Program-made: the position numbers and the translations under genes | Notes under the pieces: model-generated | The model's input: the letters and a program-made list of their open reading frames with translations, nothing else | Database searches by the model: none | What the model was told of the DNA's origin: nothing | Source of the DNA: Hymenobacter lucidus | GTDB taxonomy: Bacteria; Bacteroidota; Bacteroidia; Cytophagales; Hymenobacteraceae | NCBI RefSeq assembly: GCF_020447265.1 | Contig: NZ_JAJADR010000004.1 | Span: 1-64,000, forward strand | DNA: 64,000 nt | Reading direction: 5' to 3' | Part shown: one piece after another, positions 42,071-50,655 of the stretch | Numbering within the stretch: the first letter of the stretch is position 1 | Layout of the letters: each line of letters opens with the position of its first letter

Positions 42071-42658
42071 ATGGCCCGCCCCGCCAAATACGACCGTGAA
42101 ACGATGTTGCAACGCGCCCTGGACCTATTCTGGACCAAGGGCTACGAGGCTACGTCGGTGCAGAATCTGCTCACCGGGCTCGACATTCACCGCGGCACCC
42201 TCTACGACTCGTTCGGTGACAAGCACACGCTGTACCTGGAGGTGCTGGCCTATTATGAGGACAAAGTAGGCAAGCCGCTGCTGGCCCTGCTCTGGCAGCC
42301 CGGTTCCAAGAAAGTCGCTATTGAGCAGTTGTTCGCCACCCTGGTCCGCAACTTTGGGCAGGATACCGGCCGCCGGGGCTGCCTGGTGACCAACGCGGCC
42401 ATGGAGCTGGCCCTGAGCGACGCAGAAGTAGCGGCCCGGGTGGGCTTCAACCAGCAGCGCTTTGCCGACGGATTTTTACAAGCCCTTCAGCAGGCCGTGG
42501 CTGATGGCGACCTAGCGCCCCGCACGCCCGAACAGCTACAGACGCTGGCTCTGTTTCTGCTCACTACCCTGCAGGGCCTGCGGGTGCTGGCCCGCACCCA
42601 CACCCACTTTGCCGAGCTCCAGCAGGTCGCAAATTTAGCCTTAGCCGCTCTCGATTAA
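42071..42658 (+). CDS. TetR-family transcriptional repressor
   Basis: This protein of 195 residues has an N-terminal TetR helix-turn-helix (MLQRALDLFWTKGYEATSVQNLLTG, with GTLYDSFGDKHTLYLEVL). The C-terminal half is helical and ligand-binding, with the C-terminal layout seen in regulators of oxidoreductase genes. It probably represses itself and the SDR gene 65 bases downstream, since both are preceded by the same 16-bp dyad. The inducer is unknown. Confidence 0.9.
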   Translation: MARPAKYDRETMLQRALDLFWTKGYEATSVQNLLTGLDIHRGTLYDSFGDKHTLYLEVLAYYEDKVGKPLLALLWQPGSKKVAIEQLFATLVRNFGQDTGRRGCLVTNAAMELALSDAEVAARVGFNQQRFADGFLQALQQAVADGDLAPRTPEQLQTLALFLLTTLQGLRVLARTHTHFAELQQVANLALAALD

Positions 42659-42673
42659 TTTTTTTGCCTTGTT

Positions 42674-42691
42674 TTTGACCATTCGGTCAAA
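42674..42691 (+). promoter_or_regulatory. Operator upstream of the SDR gene
   Basis: A perfect inverted repeat TTTGACC/GGTCAAA around ATTC (42674-42691) contains a TTTG that may be the -33 box. Its core TTGACCATTCGGTCAA matches the TetR-promoter dyad at TTGAC and TCGnTCAA. The -7 element is not clear. Confidence 0.6.
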
Positions 42692-42723
42692 TTTGTTTTC
42701 TCACTTTTTTATTCTCAGTTTCA

Positions 42724-43488
42724 ATGGAAAATTCTTCAAACTCCGTCCAACCTCTAGCCGGTAAAGTTGCCGTCGTTACGGGTGCTTCCCGCGGTATTGG
42801 CCACGCCATTGCCCAGCGCCTCAGCAAAGACGGCGCGACAATCGTCGTCAACTACGCTCAGAATAGGGCCAAGGCCGAGGAACTGGTGGCAACTTTGGCG
42901 GCCAACGGTGGCCAGGCCATAGCCGTGCAGGCCGACCTGGGCAACCTAGCCGACGTGCGCCGCCTATTCGAGCAGACCCAGGCGCAGTTTGGCCGCCTAG
43001 ATATTCTGGTCAACAATGCCGGTATTGGTGGGGAGCCGGCTTTCGGGGAAATGGATGCGGAGCGCTACGCCGCCATTTTCGACGTGAATGTGCGGGGTGT
43101 GCTGTTTGCGGCGCAGGAAGCGGCCCAGCGGTTTGGAGCTGATGGGGGCCGAATTATCAACCTTTCGTCGGTGCTGGGCAACCGGCCGTCGGCTTTTGGC
43201 GTGGCTTACGGAGCTACTAAAGCGGCTGTGGATTCCATTACCAAGAGCTTGGCGGTATTACTGGGCCCCAAAGGTATTCGGGTGAATGCCGTGGCACCGG
43301 GCCTGACCGTGACGGACATGGGCACGGCCATGCCCGCGGCCATTCAGGAGCACGTGGCGCGTACTACTGCTCTGGGCCGGATGGGTGAGGCTGAGGAAAT
43401 TGCGGATGTGGTGGCTTTTCTGGCCGGGGATTCGTCGCGCTGGATAACGGGTCAGACCGTGTATGCCGACGGCGGCAACTGGAGTTAA
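42724..43488 (+). CDS. Short-chain dehydrogenase/reductase (SDR)
   Basis: This cytoplasmic NAD(P)H-dependent oxidoreductase of 254 residues is of the classical FabG-like type. It has the cofactor motif TGASRGIGHAIA (from 19), NNAGIGG, the catalytic Ser in NLSSVLGN, and Tyr162-x-x-x-Lys166 (YGATK). The C-terminal YADGGNWS is typical. The substrate is not predictable. Pairing with a TetR gene suggests an induced detoxification or redox step rather than fatty-acid synthesis. Confidence 0.9.
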   Translation: MENSSNSVQPLAGKVAVVTGASRGIGHAIAQRLSKDGATIVVNYAQNRAKAEELVATLAANGGQAIAVQADLGNLADVRRLFEQTQAQFGRLDILVNNAGIGGEPAFGEMDAERYAAIFDVNVRGVLFAAQEAAQRFGADGGRIINLSSVLGNRPSAFGVAYGATKAAVDSITKSLAVLLGPKGIRVNAVAPGLTVTDMGTAMPAAIQEHVARTTALGRMGEAEEIADVVAFLAGDSSRWITGQTVYADGGNWS

Positions 43489-43523
43489 GCGCTTGACTTA
43501 AAGCTGCTGGAAACCATTTAGAG

Positions 43524-43587
43524 ACCATCTGAAAAAAAGCAAGGCTGCTTCTCAACCTGGGAAGCAGCCTTGCTTTTTTCAGATGGT
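43524..43587. terminator. Long bidirectional terminator
   Basis: Arms of 27-28 bp (43524-43551 with 43561-43587) pair with one bulged A and a 9-base loop. A- and T-runs lie inside the stem. It serves the convergent SDR and fRMsr genes. Confidence 0.85.
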
Positions 43588-43593
43588 TGAACG

Positions 43594-44076
43594 CTAAAAC
43601 CAGCCGGCGGCCTGCTGCATAAGCTGTTCCAAGGCCGCCTGGTCGTCGTGGTCGAAGTCGTTAAGCTGGTCACTGTCGACGTCGAGTACAGCTACTACCT
43701 GGCCGTCTTTGAAGATGGGAACTACGATTTCGGACTTGGACTCGGAGCTGCAGGCAATGTGGCCGGGAAACTGCTCCACGTCGGGCACGAGCAGGGTTTG
43801 GGCCTGAGCCCAGCTACTGCCGCACACGCCTTTGCCCTTGCGGATGCGGGTGCAGGCAATAGGGCCCTGGAACGGGCCCAGCACCAACTCATCGTTTTTT
43901 ATGAGGTAAAAGCCGACCCAGAAAAAGCCGAATGCCTGGCGCAGGGCCGCAGCGGTGTTGGCCAGATTGGCCACCAAATCGGGCTCACCGGTAGTCAGGG
44001 CTTCAATCTGGGGAAGAAGCTGCCGGTATTTTTCGGCTTTGGTAAGTGTGGTATCAAGGATGAGTTCTTCAGCCAT
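43594..44076 (-). CDS. GAF-domain free methionine-(R)-sulfoxide reductase
   Basis: This enzyme of 160 residues reduces free Met-R-sulfoxide using a cysteine relay. The family's three cysteines are present at Cys75, Cys85 and Cys109 (GPIACTRI, GKGVCGSSW, HIACSSESKSEIVVP), with the same spacing as the E. coli enzyme (10 and 24 residues). The GAF fold ends VVAVLDVDSDQLNDFD. The upstream frame to 44484 is antisense-like and rejected; the ATG at 44076 fits. It lies downstream of ribD on the same strand. Confidence 0.9.
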   Translation of the reverse strand: MAEELILDTTLTKAEKYRQLLPQIEALTTGEPDLVANLANTAAALRQAFGFFWVGFYLIKNDELVLGPFQGPIACTRIRKGKGVCGSSWAQAQTLLVPDVEQFPGHIACSSESKSEIVVPIFKDGQVVAVLDVDSDQLNDFDHDDQAALEQLMQQAAGWF

Positions 44077-44212
44077 GAGAAGGGAAATAATGAAGTGGTG
44101 ATTTTTTCGTTCAGGCGGCGTGGGTTGCGCGGTTGAAACAGATGAGACAGGGAAAAGGATGTGGAACGTTCCGCTGCCGCAATTCACGCGGATAGAACGA
44201 CAAATTCCTATT

Positions 44213-45247
44213 TCACCGATTGTAGTATACAAATACGTCGTCGTCGCCGAGGGTGAGTTGCTCGTGCAGGCCGGAGAGGCCATGTTTAGGAGCTGCAATG
44301 CCGCCGCCAAGTTTCTGGCGACTTCGGATAATGCGCATTTCGTCCCAGAGTCCATCGCGCAGCAGGGAGTTGAGCACCGTGGGCCCGCCTTCGACCAATA
44401 CCGACTGCACCTGGCGCTGGTAGAGGTTGTTGAAGAGCTGCGGAAACAGGTCGTCGGCCTCCGAAAGCGTGATGTAGCCCACATTATCCTTGGTGGCCCG
44501 CTCCCGATAGGTATACACTAGCGTCGGCTGCTGTCCGTCGAATAAGTGGTGAGTGGGCGGCAAGCTGAGGTTTTTGTCGATGACGACACGAATTGGATTC
44601 TGGCCCGGCCATTCGCGGGCGTTGAGGCGGGGGTTGTCGTGTAGCGCCGTGCGGGTGCCGACGAGAATGGCCTGCTCCTCGGTGCGCCACTGGTGCACGG
44701 CGGCCTGCGCCAGCGGCCCGCTGATGCGCACCGGCTGAAAATAGGGCCCGGCCAAGTAGCCGTCGGCAGTTTCGGCCCATTTCAGCACTACGTAGGGCCT
44801 CTGCTTTTCCTGAAACGTGAAGAAACGTCGGTTCAGCCAGCGGCCTTCTTCTTCCAATACACCCGTTTCAACGTGAATCCCGGCGGCCCGCAGCTTGTCG
44901 AGGCCCCGGCCGGCTACCAGCGGGTTCGGGTCGAGGTTGCAGACTACGACTTCCTTCACGCCCTTGGCAATGAGCAAATCGGCGCAGGGTGGGGTTTTGC
45001 CGAAGTGGGAGCAGGGCTCCAGTGTGACGTAGACGCGGGCCTGGCTGAGCAGGCGCTGGTCGGCTACCGAGGCCAGGGCGTTTACTTCGGCGTGGGGGCC
45101 ACCGTACTGGCGGTGCCAGCCTTCCCCGATGATGTGGCCCTCGTGCGTCACCACGCAGCCAACTAAGGGGTTGGGGCGGGCGTAGCCGGTGCCGAGGCGG
45201 GCCAGGTCCAGCGCCCGGCGCATCATTAAGGTGTCAAAGTCGGTCAT
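44213..45247 (-). CDS. ribD: Bifunctional riboflavin biosynthesis deaminase/reductase
   Basis: It performs the second and third steps of riboflavin synthesis. The N-terminal deaminase has the zinc site GPHAEVNAL and PCSHFGKTPPCADLL. The C-terminal reductase contains KWAETADGYLA, GTRTALHDNPRLNAR and VLVEGGPTVLNSLL. At 344 residues both domains are complete. It is divergent from prmC (92-base gap). No other rib gene is in the window. Confidence 0.94.
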   Translation of the reverse strand: MTDFDTLMMRRALDLARLGTGYARPNPLVGCVVTHEGHIIGEGWHRQYGGPHAEVNALASVADQRLLSQARVYVTLEPCSHFGKTPPCADLLIAKGVKEVVVCNLDPNPLVAGRGLDKLRAAGIHVETGVLEEEGRWLNRRFFTFQEKQRPYVVLKWAETADGYLAGPYFQPVRISGPLAQAAVHQWRTEEQAILVGTRTALHDNPRLNAREWPGQNPIRVVIDKNLSLPPTHHLFDGQQPTLVYTYRERATKDNVGYITLSEADDLFPQLFNNLYQRQVQSVLVEGGPTVLNSLLRDGLWDEMRIIRSRQKLGGGIAAPKHGLSGLHEQLTLGDDDVFVYYNR

Positions 45248-45339
45248 GGGTGGGTTAGAGCGTAGCTTTGCAGTACCCGAAGGTACACACTTGGCGTTGA
45301 GCCGAGCTACCGGTCGAGCTTCACCGAACCCATTTGCCC

Positions 45340-46203
45340 ATGCCCACCATCCGCCAGCTTACTACCGGCCTTGCCACCGCGCTGCACGCCGTTTACCCAC
45401 CGGCCGAAGCCGACAGCATTGCCGGTATAGTGGTGGAGCATTTGCTGCAACTTTCGCCCCTGCAGCGCCGGATGCGCAGCGCGGAACCAGTGCCAGCCGA
45501 AGTAGCGGCGCAGATTCCGCCGATTCAGGCGCGGCTGCTGCTGCACGAGCCACTGCAGTACGTGCTGGGTGTGGCCTACTTTGCCGGGCTGGAGCTGGAA
45601 GTAACGCCGGCCACGCTTATTCCCCGGCCCGAAACCGAGGAGCTGGTGGCCTTGATTATTGCCGAGCAACAGGGGCAGCCTGATTTGACCATCGTAGATA
45701 TCGGAACCGGCAGCGGCTGTATTCCCATTGCCCTGCAGCAGGCGTTGCGGCCGAAAAGAGTGATTGGGGTAGATGTTTCCGCAGCTGCCCTGGCGGTGGC
45801 TCGCCGTAACGCGGCCCGCTACAATAGCCCGGTGGAGTTTCTGCAGGCCGATATTCTAACCCAGGAGCCAGCCGAAATTGCGGCTTACTCACTGGCCGTG
45901 CTCGTCAGCAACCCGCCCTACGTGCTGGAAAACGAGCGGCCCCTGATGCGGCGCAACGTACTCGACTATGAGCCCGCCACCGCCCTGTTTGTGCCCGACC
46001 ATGACCCGCTGCTGTTTTACCGGCGCATTGGGGCGCTGGGCCGGCGCTGGCTGCAACCCGGTGGGAGCCTGTACTTCGAAATCAACGAGCAATACGCTGC
46101 CGAGCTGGTAACGCTGCTACAGGGTCAGGGCTACGCGCGGGTAGAGCCCCGACAGGATATTTTCGGCAAAGACCGAATGATGCGGGCCACTCAAAACGGG
46201 TAA
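45340..46203 (+). CDS. prmC: Release factor glutamine methyltransferase
   Basis: It methylates the GGQ glutamine of peptide-chain release factors using S-adenosylmethionine. It has a helical N-terminal domain, then IPRPETEELV, the SAM site VDIGTGSGCIPIAL, and the catalytic NPPY at 191-194. At 287 residues it matches PrmC. The ATG at 45340 is preferred over an in-frame TTG two codons upstream. It is divergent from ribD. Confidence 0.93.
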   Translation: MPTIRQLTTGLATALHAVYPPAEADSIAGIVVEHLLQLSPLQRRMRSAEPVPAEVAAQIPPIQARLLLHEPLQYVLGVAYFAGLELEVTPATLIPRPETEELVALIIAEQQGQPDLTIVDIGTGSGCIPIALQQALRPKRVIGVDVSAAALAVARRNAARYNSPVEFLQADILTQEPAEIAAYSLAVLVSNPPYVLENERPLMRRNVLDYEPATALFVPDHDPLLFYRRIGALGRRWLQPGGSLYFEINEQYAAELVTLLQGQGYARVEPRQDIFGKDRMMRATQNG

Positions 46204-46283
46204 AGTTCTCACTACCAAACCGCGTGCAACCGGCTGGCGGCTAAACTTCTTGCAGGCTTAACGGACAAACCTTCGAAAAACCC

Positions 46284-46291
46284 TACCTTTG
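46284..46291 (+). promoter_or_regulatory. -7 element of the nucleotide-sugar cluster
   Basis: TACCTTTG matches TAnnTTTG, 41 bases upstream of the GTG at 46333. No clear -33 box is visible. It is the likely promoter for the first sugar genes. Confidence 0.5.
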
Positions 46292-46332
46292 CGGGCTCAA
46301 AAACTGCCGACCTTTTCTCAAGCTTCACCTCT

Positions 46333-46923
46333 GTGACGGATGCCCCCGCCTACTTTGCGCACCCTACCGCCGTCCTCGACGAAGGCTGCCGCATTGGAGA
46401 CGGATGCCGCATCTGGCATTTTGCCCACCTGATGCCCGGCTGCGAGCTAGGCGAAAAGTGCAGCATTGGCCAGAACGTAATGGTGGCCGACGGCGTGAAG
46501 CTGGGCCGCAACGTGAAGGTGCAGAACAACGTGAGCCTCTACACTGGTGTGGAGTGTGCCGACGACGTGTTTCTGGGCCCTTCCGTGGTGTTTACCAACG
46601 TGCGTAACCCGCGCAGCGCCGTGGTGCGCCGCGACCAGTACCAGACTACGGTGCTGGAAAAGGGCGTCAGCATTGGGGCCAATAGTACCATCGTGTGCGG
46701 CGTGCGACTGGGCGAATACGCCTTCGTCGGAGCCGGTTCGGTGGTTACCAAAGACGTAAAGCCGTATGCCTTGGTATATGGCAACCCGGCCCGGCAGCAT
46801 GGCTGGATGAGCGCCTTTGGGCACCGACTCCAGTTTGATGCCGCCGGCCATGCCGCTTGCCCCGAAAGCGGCGAACAATATTTGCTTACCAACCATCAGG
46901 TTTCCCGTATTAGCATCCGCTAA
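46333..46923 (+). CDS. Hexapeptide-repeat N-acetyltransferase (WbpD-like)
   Basis: This protein of 196 residues is built from left-handed beta-helix hexads (CRIGDGCRIWHFAHLMPGCELG, IGQNVMVADGVKLGRNVKVQNN). A loop with FTNVRNPRSAVVRR and the C-terminal VGAGSVVTKDVKPYALVYGNPAR follow. WbpD-type enzymes acetylate UDP-3-amino-GlcNAcA; the aminotransferase and oxidase partners are not seen, so the exact acceptor is open. GTG is the start. The dehydrogenase gene follows after 16 bases. Confidence 0.87.
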   Translation: MTDAPAYFAHPTAVLDEGCRIGDGCRIWHFAHLMPGCELGEKCSIGQNVMVADGVKLGRNVKVQNNVSLYTGVECADDVFLGPSVVFTNVRNPRSAVVRRDQYQTTVLEKGVSIGANSTIVCGVRLGEYAFVGAGSVVTKDVKPYALVYGNPARQHGWMSAFGHRLQFDAAGHAACPESGEQYLLTNHQVSRISIR

Positions 46924-46939
46924 CTCTGAATTTCGCAAC

Positions 46940-48238
46940 GTGTACGAGCAACTCCTCCAGAAACAGACCAAACTGGCCGTCATCGGCCTCGGCTACGTGG
47001 GCCTGCCCATCGCCCTCGAATTTGCCCGCAAGCTCAGTGTTATCGGCTTCGATATCAACGCCGCCCGCGTGGATTTGATGCGCAACAATATTGACCCCAG
47101 CGGCGAGCTGGAAGCAAAGGACTTCGAAGGCTGTGACATCACCTTCACCGATTCGCTGGACGTGTTGCGGGAGGCTACCTTCTTCATCGTGGCCGTACCT
47201 ACGCCCATCGATGAGCACGCCATGCCCGACCTGAAGCCTCTGCTAGGCGCTTCATCCAGCGTGGGTAAAGTGCTCAAGAAAGGCGACTACGTGGTGTTTG
47301 AAAGCACTGTGTACCCCGGCTGCACCGAGGAAGACTGCATTCCGGTGATGGAAAAGCACTCGGGTTTGAGCTTCGCCAACGGCGACTTCAAAGTGGGCTA
47401 CTCGCCCGAGCGCATCAACCCCGGCGATAAAGAACATACGCTGGCCCGCATCGTGAAAGTGGTATCGGGCTGCGACGCTGAGTCGCTCGATATCATTGCC
47501 AAGGTGTATGAACTGGTTATTACGGCCGGTGTACATCGCGCCAGCAGCATCAAGGTGGCCGAGGCCGCCAAGATCATCGAAAACACCCAGCGCGACGTCA
47601 ACATTGCCTTGATGAATGAGCTGTCGATGATTTTCGACCGCATGAATATTAACACCTACGAAGTGCTGGAAGCGGCCGGTACTAAGTGGAACTTCTTGAA
47701 GTTCTCGCCCGGTCTGGTGGGTGGCCACTGCATTGGCGTAGACCCTTACTACCTGACCTATAAGGCCAAGGAGCTGGGCTACGACGCGAAGGTGATTCTG
47801 AGCGGCCGCACCACCAACGACAACATGGGAGCATACATCGCCCGCAAAACGGTGCAGATGATGATTAAGCAGGGCAAGGACGTGGCCAAGAGCCGCGTGC
47901 TGGTGATGGGCGCCACGTTCAAGGAAAACGTGGAAGACATCCGCAACTCCAAGGTGGCCGATGTGATTCAGGAGCTGAAGAACTTCTCCGTCAACGTCGA
48001 CATCGTGGACCCCCACGCCGACTCCGACGAGCTGCACCACGAGTATGGCTTCCGCCTGATTCGGGAGGAAGACATCCGCAAGGACTACGATGCGGTGCTG
48101 GTAGCTGTGAGCCACCACCCGTACCTGGCCCTGGACGAAGCCTACTTCAAGTCCATTACCTCCGAAAACCCGGTGCTGGTCGATATTAAAGGCCTGTACC
48201 GCGGCAAAATGGAGGAAATTCAGTATTGGAGCCTGTAG
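46940..48238 (+). CDS. UDP-N-acetylhexosamine 6-dehydrogenase (TviB/WbpO type)
   Basis: It oxidises the C6 hydroxyl of a UDP-HexNAc to a uronic acid with NAD. The Rossmann motif is VIGLGYVGLPIA, and the catalytic cysteine is Cys264 in GGHCIGVDPYYLTYKA. The C-terminal domain has MGATFKENVEDIRNSK. GTG at 46940 gives 432 residues, normal for the family; the open frame from 46817 overlaps the previous gene. With the WbpP-type epimerase at 50656 it could supply UDP-GalNAcA. Confidence 0.9.
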   Translation: MYEQLLQKQTKLAVIGLGYVGLPIALEFARKLSVIGFDINAARVDLMRNNIDPSGELEAKDFEGCDITFTDSLDVLREATFFIVAVPTPIDEHAMPDLKPLLGASSSVGKVLKKGDYVVFESTVYPGCTEEDCIPVMEKHSGLSFANGDFKVGYSPERINPGDKEHTLARIVKVVSGCDAESLDIIAKVYELVITAGVHRASSIKVAEAAKIIENTQRDVNIALMNELSMIFDRMNINTYEVLEAAGTKWNFLKFSPGLVGGHCIGVDPYYLTYKAKELGYDAKVILSGRTTNDNMGAYIARKTVQMMIKQGKDVAKSRVLVMGATFKENVEDIRNSKVADVIQELKNFSVNVDIVDPHADSDELHHEYGFRLIREEDIRKDYDAVLVAVSHHPYLALDEAYFKSITSENPVLVDIKGLYRGKMEEIQYWSL

Positions 48239-48239
48239 T

Positions 48240-48337
48240 GTGACTCAGTGAGTTGGTGAATTAGTGAGTTGTCGAAGGCCGCGCAATCGGAAAGACAGCG
48301 CACTAATTCACTAAGTCGCTAAATCACTAAATCACAC
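48240..48337. repeat. Octamer-built inverted repeat after the dehydrogenase
   Basis: The left arm, starting one base after the stop, reads GTGACTCA GTGAGTTG GTGAATTA GTGAGTTG. The right arm (48301-48337) reads CACTAATT CACTAAGT CGCTAAAT CACTAAAT, the same unit inverted. The period is 8 bases. The spacer between arms is unrelated. The next gene starts 5 bases after the element. Confidence 0.85.
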
Positions 48338-48341
48338 CAAA

Positions 48342-49367
48342 ATGGAAAGAACGAAAATACTGGTGACGGGTGGCGCGGGCTACATTGGCTCGCACGCGGT
48401 AGTGGAGCTGTACAAAGCCGGCTATCAGCCGGTTATCGTCGATAATTTCGCTAATTCGCAAGAGTCGGCGCTGACGGGCATCGAGCAGATTCTGGGCGTG
48501 AAAGTGCCCTTTCACCGCATCGACTGCAACGATATGGAGGCTCTGCGGGCCGTATTTGCCGAGGAAGGCTCGCTGCGGGGTGTCATTCACTTTGCCGCCT
48601 TCAAAGCGGTAGGCGAATCGGTGGCCAAGCCGCTGGAGTATTACCAGAACAACGTAGGCTCCCTGCTGACGCTGCTGGCCGTGATGCGCGAGTTTGGCGT
48701 ATCGGCCTTGGTCTTCTCCTCGTCGTGCACTGTATACGGCGTGCCCGATGCGCTGCCCGTAACGGAGCAAACGCCCACTAAAAAGGCCAATTCGCCTTAC
48801 GGAGCTACCAAGCAGATGTGCGAAGACATTCTGCGCGATGTAGTAGCCGCGCCCGACGCAACGCTACGCACCATTCTGCTGCGCTACTTCAATCCCATTG
48901 GCGCCCACGATTCGGCCCTGATTGGCGAATTGCCTTTGGGAGTGCCACAAAACCTGATTCCGTACGTAACCCAAACGGCCGCCGGTATCCGCGAGAAGCT
49001 CACCATTTACGGCGACACCTACGACACGCCCGACGGCACCAACATCCGCGACTACATCCATGTGGTAGATCTGGCCGAGGCCCACGTAGTGGCCGTGCGC
49101 CGGCTGCTGGAAGGCCACAGCGACGCGGTAGAAACCTTCAACGTGGGCACTGGCCACGGCAATAGTGTGCTGGAAGTGGTGCAGGCCTTTGAGCGCGCTT
49201 CGGGCCAGAAGCTGAACTACGTCATTGGTCCGCCCCGCCCCGGCGATGTGCCGGCCATCTACGCCGACGTTACCAAAGCCACCCAGGAATTGGGTTTCAC
49301 TACCACGACCAGCCTGGAAGACTCCCTGGCCAGCGCCTGGAAATGGCAGCAGACATTGAAAGGTTAG
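48342..49367 (+). CDS. galE: UDP-glucose 4-epimerase
   Basis: It interconverts UDP-glucose and UDP-galactose using bound NAD. The N-terminal motif is VTGGAGYIGSHAVVEL, with the serine region SSSCTVYG and catalytic YGATK (SPYGATKQM). The C-terminal pattern RDYIHVVDLAEAH is typical. At 341 residues it is complete. It sits inside the sugar cluster, framed by two octamer-built spacers. Confidence 0.93.
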   Translation: MERTKILVTGGAGYIGSHAVVELYKAGYQPVIVDNFANSQESALTGIEQILGVKVPFHRIDCNDMEALRAVFAEEGSLRGVIHFAAFKAVGESVAKPLEYYQNNVGSLLTLLAVMREFGVSALVFSSSCTVYGVPDALPVTEQTPTKKANSPYGATKQMCEDILRDVVAAPDATLRTILLRYFNPIGAHDSALIGELPLGVPQNLIPYVTQTAAGIREKLTIYGDTYDTPDGTNIRDYIHVVDLAEAHVVAVRRLLEGHSDAVETFNVGTGHGNSVLEVVQAFERASGQKLNYVIGPPRPGDVPAIYADVTKATQELGFTTTTSLEDSLASAWKWQQTLKG

Positions 49368-49490
49368 TTGTTGCTAGTTGATTGTTGCTAGCTTCTGGTT
49401 GGCGTTGTGATAAGCACTTGTCAAGCAGAAATAAGAAATTCAGAACCAACAATCACCTCTCAACAATCAACAACACAACAATCAACAACT
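49368..49490. repeat. Repeat-built spacer between galE and rfbB
   Basis: The left part reads TTGTTGCTAG TTGATTGTTGCTAG. The right part (49444-49490) reads CAACAATCA, CAACAATCAACAA, CAACAATCAACAAC in inverse sense. Units are TTGTTGA-like and less regular than in the other spacers, but the facing arrangement is the same. Confidence 0.7.
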
Positions 49491-49498
49491 CACCACTT

Positions 49499-50551
49499 AT
49501 GAAAATCATCATCACCGGCGGGGCCGGCTTCATTGGGTCGCACGTGGTGCGCTTGTTCGTCACCAAATATCCCCAGTATCAGATTCTGAACCTGGACGCG
49601 CTGACGTATGCCGGCAACCTGGAAAACCTGCGTGACATCGAGAATGAGCCGAACTACCGCTTGGTGAAGGGCGACATTACCGATCAGTCTTTCGTGGACC
49701 AACTCTTCGCCAATGAGGAGCCCGACGCCGTGATTCACCTCGCGGCTGAGTCGCACGTGGACCGCAGCATTACCGACCCGTTGGCTTTCGTGAAAACCAA
49801 CGTGCTGGGTACCGTGCACCTGTTGAACGCGGCCAAAAACCTGTGGAAGGCTTCGGGCTACGAGGGCAAAACCTTCTACCACGTGAGCACAGACGAGGTG
49901 TACGGCTCCCTGGAAATGGGCCCCGAGATGTTCACCGAGGATACGCCCTACGACCCCCGCTCGCCCTATTCGGCTTCGAAAGCGGCTTCCGACCACTTCG
50001 TGCGGGCCTGGTATCACACCTACCACATGCCGGTGAAGCTGAGCAACTGCTCGAACAACTACGGCCCCAACCATTTCCCCGAAAAGCTAATTCCACTGGC
50101 TATTCACCGCATTCAGCACGGCCAGCCCGTGCCGGTATATGGTAAAGGCGAAAACGTGCGCGACTGGCTTTTCGTGAAAGACCACGCTACCGCCATTGAT
50201 GCCGTGTTCCACAAAGGCGTAGTGGGCGAAACCTACAACATCGGCGGCGTAAACGAGTGGCAGAATATTGAGCTCATCAATCTGCTCTGCGACGTTATCG
50301 ACGAGAAAACCGGCCGGGAGCAAGGTACCTCGCGCAAGCTCATTACCTACGTAACTGACCGCGCCGGCCACGACCTGCGCTATGCCATCGACTCGAGCAA
50401 AATCATGAACGAGTTGGGCTGGAAACCCTCGGTGACCTTCGAGCAGGGGCTGGCCCAAACCGTAGACTGGTACCTCGAAAACACCGAGTGGCTGGAGCAC
50501 GTAACCAGCGGTGCTTACCAGCAATACTACCAGCAGCAGTACAATCGGTAA
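49499..50551 (+). CDS. rfbB: dTDP-glucose 4,6-dehydratase
   Basis: It converts dTDP-glucose to dTDP-4-keto-6-deoxyglucose, feeding rhamnose and other deoxysugars. The motif ITGGAGFIGSHVVRLF binds NAD. HLAAESHVDRSI and STDEVYGSL, then YSASKAASDHFVRAW with the catalytic Tyr/Lys, are typical. The ATG at 49499 gives 350 residues. rfbA lies two genes downstream; rmlC and rmlD are not in the window. Confidence 0.93.
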   Translation: MKIIITGGAGFIGSHVVRLFVTKYPQYQILNLDALTYAGNLENLRDIENEPNYRLVKGDITDQSFVDQLFANEEPDAVIHLAAESHVDRSITDPLAFVKTNVLGTVHLLNAAKNLWKASGYEGKTFYHVSTDEVYGSLEMGPEMFTEDTPYDPRSPYSASKAASDHFVRAWYHTYHMPVKLSNCSNNYGPNHFPEKLIPLAIHRIQHGQPVPVYGKGENVRDWLFVKDHATAIDAVFHKGVVGETYNIGGVNEWQNIELINLLCDVIDEKTGREQGTSRKLITYVTDRAGHDLRYAIDSSKIMNELGWKPSVTFEQGLAQTVDWYLENTEWLEHVTSGAYQQYYQQQYNR

Positions 50552-50649
50552 TGTGAATAATGTGATTGAATGTGCTGATGTGCTAAATTCTAAACGGCCA
50601 GTATCAGCACATTTCTCACATTCAAACACACTAGCACATTAGCACATTA
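50552..50649. repeat. Repeat-built inverted spacer between rfbB and the epimerase
   Basis: The left arm (50552-50586), directly after the stop, is made of TGTGAATAA, TGTGATTGAA, TGTGCTGA, TGTGCTAA. The right arm (50603-50649) is built from AGCACATT and CTCACATT units, the inverse of TGTGCTAA. It ends 6 bases before the next ATG. Confidence 0.8.
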
Positions 50650-50655
50650 AACAGA

